Source of the DNA: Speluncibacter jeojiensis
GTDB taxonomy: Bacteria; Actinomycetota; Actinomycetes; Mycobacteriales; Mycobacteriaceae
Length of the DNA: 62,367 nt
Direction of reading: 5' to 3'
Assembly: GCF_029589495.1 (NCBI RefSeq)
Contig: NZ_JAAIVF010000009.1
Span: forward strand, 1 to 62,367
Shown here in pieces: positions 56,833-62,367 of the stretch (position 1 is the first letter of the stretch; every line of letters starts with the position of its first letter). Position numbers and translations under genes: made by a program. Below the pieces are notes generated by a model. The model had not been told where the DNA came from. It was given only the letters and a program-made list of their open reading frames with translations, and did no database searches.

Positions 56833-56891
56833 ACGAACGGGCGGTCGTGCGGACATCGGCCGAGACCGCCGTCGCACAACCGCCCGTTCGT
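56833..56891. repeat. Dispersed palindrome, copy 2 (terminator-like)
   Basis: Arms 56833-56851 and 56873-56891, 19 bp with one mismatch and a 21-base loop. Core as in copy 1. It lies 26 bases past the stop of the leftward flavoprotein gene. Confidence 0.8.
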
Positions 56892-56917
56892 GGGCCTCCC
56901 GCTGTCGCAGATCTGTC

Positions 56918-58531
56918 CTACGACGCCCCCTCCGCGGCAACGGACAGGACGGCGTGGGCGCCGGCCCGGCGCCCGGAGAACACGCAGTCGGCGAGCGACA
57001 GCCCGCTGACGTAGGAGTTCGAACAGACGCCGACCGCCGCGCGGCCCGCCGCGAACAGGCCCGGGATCGCCGCGCCGGATCCGGTGAGGACCGCGCCGCT
57101 CTCCTCGTCCACCCGCAGTCCGCCCAGGGTCAACATCGGCATGGGGTAGCTGACCCGGGACTTGAACGAGATGTCGAGCAGCGTGAAAGGCCCCGTACGG
57201 ATCGGCCGACGGATGCCGTCGGGCTTGCCCAGCGGATCGGGGCGGCCGCCCTCGATGGCCCGGTTGTGCGCGTCCACCGTGTCGCGAAGCGCCGCGGAGT
57301 CGATACCCGCCTTGGCCGCCGCCTCCCCGATCGTGCCGGCCGTCACGCTGCCGACGCGAGCCAACCGCTCGGCCTGCATCCGCTGGAACCACACGGACTG
57401 GCCGCCGATCTGCTCGCGACCCTCCGCCACGGTGTCGGCGTCGAGCAGCAACCACGCACGGTGCTGGGGCGCGGCCGCGATCGCCGCGCCCAGCGTCGCG
57501 CCGTAGCGGGATTCGTCGACCATGCGACGGCCGGAGACGTCGACGACGATCCCCCCGTAATACGCGCTCGGCGGCGCGATGAACCGCCACGTCGACAGCG
57601 AGTCCATACGGCCCGTGGCGGCGCCGACCTTCTCGGCCATGGCAATCCCGCTGCCGTCGTCGGCAGCGGTGCCCAGCGGCAGTCCCTCCGACCACGGGTA
57701 CCGCGGGGCGTGGCGGGCAACCATCTCGCCGTTGGCGATGAAGCCGCCGGTGGTCACGATGACGCCCGAGCGCGCCTCGATGCGGACCGGCTTCCCGTGC
57801 CGCCGCTCGATCCGATCGAGCATCGCCTGCACCGTGTTACGCAATCCTTGGTGGTACACACCGGGTTTCGCCGAGACCCGGGCCAGTACCGCGAAGCGTC
57901 GCCGCACGGCTTCCGGCGCCGCGGCGAGCGTGGTCCCCTCGACGCCGACGACTCGGCCGTCCTCCTCGACGAGGCCGGTGATCCGGGTCCCGGTCTGCAC
58001 GCGCACGCCACGGCGCGCAGCCGAGTCCGCCAACGGCCCGAACAGCTTCTTGCCCGACACCCCGCGTCCGTGCGCGCGATGCCCGCGCTGCCGCGGCGGC
58101 GTCAGGTCCCGAAAGGCCCCGGCGTTCTCGCTGCCCGAGAAGTACAGGTAGTAGTCGTCGGTCGGATAGGAGGTCTTGAACGGACACAGCGACGCCTCGA
58201 ACGGAACACCGTGGCCGGAGAGCCAATCGATCATCGCCGGCGAGCCCTCACAGAACCGGCGCAACGTCGACTCGCTCACGACATCGCCGACCTCGGCGCG
58301 CAGGTAGGCCATCATGCCGTCGATGTCGTCGTCGACCCCGGCGGCCCGCTGCACCCAGGTACCGCCGCCCGCGTACACGATGCCACCCGACAGTGCGGTC
58401 GCGCCGCCGCCGAGGTAGCGGTCGAGGGCGACCACGTCGGCCTCGGATTCCCGGGCGGCCAGCGCCGCCACGACACCCGCGCCGCCGTATCCGACGACCA
58501 CCACATCGGCCGATGAGGTCCAGGTTTGCAC
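56918..58531 (-). CDS. FAD-dependent dehydrogenase, ketosteroid-dehydrogenase/fumarate-reductase-like
   Basis: 537 aa. FAD Rossmann motif VVVVGYGGAGVVAALAA (about 9-25), RDR-like region, and a C-terminal flavin block PGLFAAGRAAVGVCSNSYVSGLSLADCVFSGR (about 490-520, cited by ends). A Tyr-rich segment SAYYGG may be catalytic by analogy with 3-ketosteroid delta-1-dehydrogenases, but the KstD end motif is not matched exactly. ATG at 58531. The neighbouring divergent NTF2 protein suggests a steroid or terpene context, which is inference. Confidence 0.8.
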   Translation of the reverse strand: MQTWTSSADVVVVGYGGAGVVAALAARESEADVVALDRYLGGGATALSGGIVYAGGGTWVQRAAGVDDDIDGMMAYLRAEVGDVVSESTLRRFCEGSPAMIDWLSGHGVPFEASLCPFKTSYPTDDYYLYFSGSENAGAFRDLTPPRQRGHRAHGRGVSGKKLFGPLADSAARRGVRVQTGTRITGLVEEDGRVVGVEGTTLAAAPEAVRRRFAVLARVSAKPGVYHQGLRNTVQAMLDRIERRHGKPVRIEARSGVIVTTGGFIANGEMVARHAPRYPWSEGLPLGTAADDGSGIAMAEKVGAATGRMDSLSTWRFIAPPSAYYGGIVVDVSGRRMVDESRYGATLGAAIAAAPQHRAWLLLDADTVAEGREQIGGQSVWFQRMQAERLARVGSVTAGTIGEAAAKAGIDSAALRDTVDAHNRAIEGGRPDPLGKPDGIRRPIRTGPFTLLDISFKSRVSYPMPMLTLGGLRVDEESGAVLTGSGAAIPGLFAAGRAAVGVCSNSYVSGLSLADCVFSGRRAGAHAVLSVAAEGAS

Positions 58532-58720
58532 GATCGCGACCGCCTTCCGAGCAGAATATCCATGGGCAGAGCACCAACGGACCGAAACTGTAACGCGTTC
58601 TACTGAAGGTCGCGGTTCGCCTCCTGCGGAATGCAGTCAATCTTGTGTGACCAGGAGAACATGTTCTAGTTTACTGCTGGCGTGTGGCCCGCCGGATCTC
58701 GACGAAAGGTGTTGTTCCCG

Positions 58721-59521
58721 ATGGCGAAGCAGCCGACCGCAGCCGAGGCGCTGCAGACAGTGGAGGCCTCGCCGGCCGCGGTGGCCGTGCACGACCGGTC
58801 CGCCTGGCTGGACCTGATGGCCCGCGGCGGCGTCGTCAACGACCCGGTGGGGTCGCGCCCGCACCAGGGCCGCGAGGCGATCGGCCGCTTCTACGACACC
58901 TTCATCGCCCCCAACACGATCGTCTTCGACGTCGATCACGACGTGGTGTGCGGTTCGACGGTCTTCCGAGATCTGACGATCGTGACGACGATGTCGACCG
59001 GCGTGACACTGAACGTCCCGACCCATCTGCGGTACGACCTGGTCGAGGAGGAGGGCGCGCTCAAGGTCGCTCTGCTCGCTGCCCACTGGGAGCTGCCGAC
59101 GATGATCGTGCAGCTGGCACGCGCCGGGGTGCCGGGCCTGGCCGCGGCGCTCAAGCTCACCCCGCAGATGCTGTCGAATCAGGGGGTCGGCGGAGTCGTC
59201 GGGTTCATGAAGGGACTGCGTCGGGTCGGCGCCGCCGGCAAGCGCACGGCGGCCGGATTCGCGGCCGCCGGGAGGCGCGGCGACACTGCGGCGGTCCGTG
59301 CGGTGCTGACCTCTGATGCACGGCTGGAGTGCCCGGCCGGAACCGCGGTGTCGGTCGACGAGTTCGTCGAGCAGGCGCGCGGGCTGGACTGGACGAAGTT
59401 CGTCGCCGCCGGCCGTTCGGTGACGGCGACGGTGCACACCGGCGACCGGGCCGGGGTGGCGCTGCTCGAGTTCGTGGGGCACCGGATCGAACGGGCCCGG
59501 CTGTACCTGCCCCAGGCGTAG
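58721..59521 (+). CDS. Two-domain NTF2/SnoaL-like protein
   Basis: 266 aa. Residues about 25-130 are a ketosteroid-isomerase-like NTF2 domain (WLDLMARGGVVNDPVGSRPHQGREAIGRFYDTF) and about 175-266 a second, shorter one. Such proteins isomerise or hydrate small hydrophobic substrates; catalytic Asp/Tyr cannot be assigned. ATG at 58721 with AAAGGTG 11 bases upstream; a 13-codon longer reading is weaker. Divergent from the flavoprotein gene (190 bases), so joint control is likely. Confidence 0.8.
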   Translation: MAKQPTAAEALQTVEASPAAVAVHDRSAWLDLMARGGVVNDPVGSRPHQGREAIGRFYDTFIAPNTIVFDVDHDVVCGSTVFRDLTIVTTMSTGVTLNVPTHLRYDLVEEEGALKVALLAAHWELPTMIVQLARAGVPGLAAALKLTPQMLSNQGVGGVVGFMKGLRRVGAAGKRTAAGFAAAGRRGDTAAVRAVLTSDARLECPAGTAVSVDEFVEQARGLDWTKFVAAGRSVTATVHTGDRAGVALLEFVGHRIERARLYLPQA

Positions 59522-59593
59522 CCTGCCGGTTCGGCACGCACGGAACGGTCGCCGGGAGGAGGATGGGCGACACCCCATCCGCAGGAGGCCGAT

Positions 59594-60010
59594 GTGAGGA
59601 CGCTCGTTCGCGGAGCCGGCTGTTGTGTGACCGCCGCGGTGGTCGCAGTCCTGTCGGCCACGGTCGCCGCCGCGGTGACCGTGCCGTTCCAGGTGCAGCC
59701 CGCGTCGTTCGGAAATCCCCACGGCAGCTTCGACGTTCCCCCGACCCACTGCGCCGCCGAGGTGGGGGGCGCATCCGGTGCGGTGACGATCGCCGGCACC
59801 CTGCCGGACCGGTGGGGCTGCCTGATCCAGTCCGACGTCCACTGGCTGAACCTGTCGACGGGCGCCACCGGAACGGCGCGGCTCTCGGACGGCTTGAACG
59901 GGCACCCTCCCGAAGCGACCCTGCCCACCGGTCCCGGACGCGTCGTTGCCGTCCTGGTGCCACTGCCCGGGACGACGACGCCGGGACTGGTCACCGTCGA
60001 CGTGCCGTGA
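59594..60010 (+). CDS. Secreted protein, family member C
   Basis: 138 aa from a GTG at 59594 with AGGAGG five bases before it; the nearby ATG would read straight into TGA. Signal peptide 1-26. The mature part shares the domain of members A and B: SDVHWLNLSTGATGTARL and TGPGRVVAVLVPL, with two Cys (THCAAEVGG, WGCLIQ) placed differently from A and B. It is more diverged. Function unknown. Confidence 0.75.
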   Translation: MRTLVRGAGCCVTAAVVAVLSATVAAAVTVPFQVQPASFGNPHGSFDVPPTHCAAEVGGASGAVTIAGTLPDRWGCLIQSDVHWLNLSTGATGTARLSDGLNGHPPEATLPTGPGRVVAVLVPLPGTTTPGLVTVDVP

Positions 60011-60031
60011 GCTGAGGTCCGGGCGCCGCCG

Positions 60032-60850
60032 TCAGCGCGCGGGTACGGTCGCCGGCTGCGGTCGCACGGTGAGGATCTGCTGGGCGGAGCCGACCGGACC
60101 GCGCACATCGTGCAGAACGGTGCTGGTCAGGCCTTGGCCGGAGCCGCCGAAGGTGACGGTGGTGTCGAGTCCGGTCCACTCCCCCTCGGGCTGGCGAAAC
60201 AGATGGATGGTCAGGTCGAGGTTCGGGAACATCCATTCGGCGGGGTCCTGACGGACCGCGATCCCGTTCGCCGTATCGACCAGCGCGACGAACGATGCTG
60301 TCGCCCCGGCCCGTTCGCCGGCCACCAGATCCACCCGACTCGATGCCCAGACGGTCCCGCGGCCCGGACGCGCCTGGCCGACCCGCCGGGTGTCGAGTGA
60401 GGCGATGTACCCGCCGGACCACACCGAGGACAGCGGCCACGGCTCGGCCGACTCCGGACCGGGCAGTTGTCCCGCGTCGACGACGGCCACAGCCTCCGTG
60501 TCGAGCGTCGCGAGGAACCAGGCCCGGGCCGTCACGACCGAACGCCCGCCGATGAGCATCGTCGCCTGCACCAACTCGATCGTCCGCCCGGGACGCACCG
60601 TCTCGACCTCGACCTCGAACTCCTCGAAGCCGATACGCCCGAGAATGTCGAAGCTGACCCGCCCCATCGGCAGTGCCGGACGGCCCTCGCGGGCCCGGTG
60701 CCGGTCGATCTCGTGGACGAGCAACCCGCCGACCGGGCTGAAATGCTGCTCGTCGTCGGACCAGGCGCCACCCGCGTGCACGGTCGGGACGAGGCGATCG
60801 TCCGCCACCCGCTCGAAGTAGGCGGACGGGCGTCCGGTCGTCTCACGCAT
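60032..60850 (-). CDS. Acyl-CoA thioesterase-family protein (double hot-dog)
   Basis: 272 aa. Two hot-dog halves: VGGLLVHEIDRH...FDILGRIGFEEFEVEVE (about 45-90) and RVDLVAGERAGATASFVALVDTANGIAV (about 170-200, cited by ends) with the TesB-type WMFPNLDLTIHLFR. Probably hydrolyses acyl-CoA. The N-terminal RETTGRPSAYFERV is a usual start. Divergent from the TetR gene (80 bases), with an inverted repeat between, so probably repressed by it. Confidence 0.85.
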   Translation of the reverse strand: MRETTGRPSAYFERVADDRLVPTVHAGGAWSDDEQHFSPVGGLLVHEIDRHRAREGRPALPMGRVSFDILGRIGFEEFEVEVETVRPGRTIELVQATMLIGGRSVVTARAWFLATLDTEAVAVVDAGQLPGPESAEPWPLSSVWSGGYIASLDTRRVGQARPGRGTVWASSRVDLVAGERAGATASFVALVDTANGIAVRQDPAEWMFPNLDLTIHLFRQPEGEWTGLDTTVTFGGSGQGLTSTVLHDVRGPVGSAQQILTVRPQPATVPAR

Positions 60851-60866
60851 CGACTGCCTCCAAAAC

Positions 60867-60882
60867 TCGACTCTTCGGTCGA
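60867..60882. promoter_or_regulatory. Candidate TetR operator
   Basis: TCGAC-TCTTCG-GTCGA inverted repeat, between divergent thioesterase and TetR genes, 16 bases from the thioesterase start. Confidence 0.4.
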
Positions 60883-60930
60883 ATCCTATACTTCATGGTC
60901 GATGATTGGGCCGGTCGGTATCATCGGGCA

Positions 60931-61560
60931 ATGACGTCGACCGCCCACGCGGAGCCCGCCGCCCCCACCGGTCGCATCGCCCGCCGTCGCGATCGTCGCA
61001 AGGCGGAGATGGTCGCCGCGGCGCTCGAGATCCTCTCCGGCGGCGGCTATCAGGGGCTGCGTTTCGAGGACGTCGCCGAGCGTGCCGACATCGCGAAAGC
61101 CACGCTGTACCACTACTTTCCGAGCAAGGACGCGCTGGTCGCCGAGGCCCTCGAGAAGCTCACCGGCGACGTCCTGACCAGCCTCCGCGCGGCGCTGGAC
61201 GAGGCCGCCGACCGTACCGCGACCGAGCAGTTGCGCCGTCTCATCACCGAGCAGCTGCACATCCTGACCGTGCGCTACCCGGAGGTCGGGAAGGTGTTCT
61301 CGTTCCCCGCGCCGTGGCCGCCGGTGCACGAGGAATCAATCAAGACGATGCGCCGTCGGCACGACCAGCTCTTCCGCGACGTCGTCGACCGTGGCGTCGC
61401 GGCGGGCGAGTTCGATTGCCCGGATCCGTCGGTCGCGCTGCACTGCCTGCACGGCATCCTCAACCACGCCTCGATCTGGCTGCGGCCCGACGCCGACCCG
61501 GACGGTCGCACGCGCGCGGCCGTTGTCGACGAGGCGATGCGGCTGTTCGCGCGCAACTGA
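60931..61560 (+). CDS. TetR-family transcriptional regulator
   Basis: 209 aa. HTH at about 20-66 (RRKAEMVAAALEILSGGGYQGLRFEDVAERADIAKATLYHYFPSK by its ends) and a helical ligand-binding C-terminus. ATG at 60931. Likely target: the divergent thioesterase; ligand could be an acyl-CoA. Confidence 0.9.
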   Translation: MTSTAHAEPAAPTGRIARRRDRRKAEMVAAALEILSGGGYQGLRFEDVAERADIAKATLYHYFPSKDALVAEALEKLTGDVLTSLRAALDEAADRTATEQLRRLITEQLHILTVRYPEVGKVFSFPAPWPPVHEESIKTMRRRHDQLFRDVVDRGVAAGEFDCPDPSVALHCLHGILNHASIWLRPDADPDGRTRAAVVDEAMRLFARN

Positions 61561-61757
61561 CCTGGTCCGCGGCCTGCGGGACTCCCGTGGCCGCAGTCGG
61601 CTTCACAGCGAACTCATAGTCGATGCCCTAGGGTCCGGAGGATGGAGCCGTAAGGCGGGCACCGATGAGTCGCCGTTGCGCTCCGACACTCGAACCAGGG
61701 TGCCTCTGTGTTTGTCAACTCGACCGTTGATTCGAACATCGCCGACGAGATGCACGC
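61561..61757. other. Intergenic, no gene seen
   Basis: 197 bases between the TetR stop and the emb stop. Nothing beyond a short TCGACC repeat is seen. Confidence 0.6.
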
Positions 61758-62367
61758 TCAGTGCTGGATCGGGCTGGGGTTCCACAGTCCTGATCGGGTG
61801 GCGGTGCCGAGTTCCAGGTCTGCCGGCCTAGCGTCGGGCACCAGTGGTGTGTAGCGCTCGAGCGAGCCCCAGTCGCGTTTCCAGTCGTGGTTCAGGTAGG
61901 TGGGGACCGTCTGGGCCGACAGCAAAAGCTGGGCCCAGCCGACGGGCCCGCCGCCTTGCGGGCCTTCCCAATTGGTGGCGACGACAGGAAGGCCACCGTT
62001 GGCCAGGATCCGGTACTTCGGCAATTGAGCGACGCCGTTGAGCGTGTTCAGTTGCTGCTGGCAGGTGAACGCCAGCGGCACGGGCCAGTCCAGCAGGACC
62101 GGCGTGTGGGAACCGATCAGGTGCTGCAAGGTTTGCAGGTGTGGCACGCGCGGAGGGGTGAACGCGATCCACTGATCCGGGGCGGGGTTCCGGACATCCG
62201 CCACGATCCTCACTGCCTGGGCCGCAGCGGGTATCGACGACATGGGCAGGCGCAACGTCCGCCACGACGGCGCAGGGCCGACGTCGATCAGCGATGCCCG
62301 TCCCATCGGCTGGTACGCGCCACTGGTCTCGCTGCCGTATTCGATCTGCAAATTCGTATCGGTTACC
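61758..62367 (-). CDS. Arabinosyltransferase (Emb family), C-terminal part, truncated by the window
   Basis: The frame is open to the window end (VTDTNLQIEYGSE continues upstream of the apparent start), so this is the last about 200 residues of a roughly 1,050-aa EmbA/B/C-type enzyme that builds arabinogalactan or lipoarabinomannan. The visible part is the C-terminal carbohydrate-binding jelly-roll domain: LQIEYGSETSG, WIAFTPPRVP, HTPVLLDWPVPLAFTCQQQL and AVLPKYRILANGG. Which paralogue (EmbA, B or C) cannot be told. The stop is at 61758. Confidence 0.88.
   Translation of the reverse strand, partial: VTDTNLQIEYGSETSGAYQPMGRASLIDVGPAPSWRTLRLPMSSIPAAAQAVRIVADVRNPAPDQWIAFTPPRVPHLQTLQHLIGSHTPVLLDWPVPLAFTCQQQLNTLNGVAQLPKYRILANGGLPVVATNWEGPQGGGPVGWAQLLLSAQTVPTYLNHDWKRDWGSLERYTPLVPDARPADLELGTATRSGLWNPSPIQH

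Larger units (their letters stand above)
56584..56917. other. Intergenic region with two palindromes
   Basis: 334 bases between the YhgE start and the flavoprotein stop. It contains the GTAACC palindrome (56661-56675), promoter-like sequence around it and the dispersed palindrome (56833-56891). I see no gene. Confidence 0.8.

Overview
The window is high-GC actinobacterial DNA from a mycolic-acid bacterium (Mycobacteriales/Corynebacteriales). Gordonia or a close relative is my best guess, not a proof. The evidence is an arabinosyltransferase C-terminus (emb), a GT-C mannosyltransferase of the PimE type, LpqW, the mycothiol deacetylase MshB, F420 synthase FbiC with several F420-type enzymes, WS/DGAT acyltransferases, and a gene order (pimE, PCD, mutT2, typA, lpqW, mshB, Rv1171-like, fbiC, fdxC, dapC, fadD36) that follows the Mycobacterium tuberculosis Rv1159-Rv1193 neighbourhood. 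No rRNA, tRNA or CRISPR array was seen.

1-7.4 kb: the right-hand part of a prophage or phage-plasmid-like integrated element. It has two tail/fibre-type genes, a convergent WS/DGAT acyltransferase cargo gene, then leftward accessory and early genes: DUF3800, a zinc-ribbon protein, a coupled membrane protein and lipoprotein, a DUF2637 membrane/HTH protein, and a winged-helix replication-type protein. It ends inside an amino-acid permease gene whose N-terminal third is missing (7.4-8.6 kb).

8.6-33.6 kb: conserved chromosome. This holds an unannotated 47-aa peptide with an internal duplication, an MDR reductase next to a 14-bp tandem repeat, F420-dependent enzymes, fadD36, dapC-fdxC, fbiC coupled to an unknown gene, a PucR/SDR pair, and the leftward group typA-lpqW-mshB-(51-aa ORF)-Rv1171-like. 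After these come mutT2, pterin dehydratase, pimE, and the first of three related secreted proteins.

33.6-43 kb: an ECF41 sigma factor with its flavin oxidoreductase partner, a MarR/MFS efflux pair with a palindromic operator, an NlpC/P60 hydrolase, a 33-aa amphipathic peptide with its own promoter and terminator that resembles PorA/PorH mycomembrane channel peptides, a DUF1906 Tat protein, a second secreted family member, a CPBP protease, and class I fumarase.

43.9-46.2 kb: a 1.85-kb AT-richer insertion carrying only an OLD-family ATPase/TOPRIM nuclease gene, which has an apparent frameshift. It is flanked by a perfect 203-bp direct repeat of the fumarase/AhpD-like gene junction, with no recombinase. 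I regard it as the most unusual structure in the window.

46.2-62.4 kb: an AhpD-like/ECF sigma pair, LysR plus isoprenylcysteine-methyltransferase-like gene, RIC iron-sulfur repair protein, a WS/DGAT-like protein with a degenerate motif, small secreted and membrane proteins, an EF-G-binding FBP-domain protein, a YhgE/Pip exporter, two copies of a dispersed palindrome, a ketosteroid-dehydrogenase-like flavoprotein with an NTF2 protein, the third secreted family member, a thioesterase/TetR pair, and the 3' end of an emb gene running off the window.
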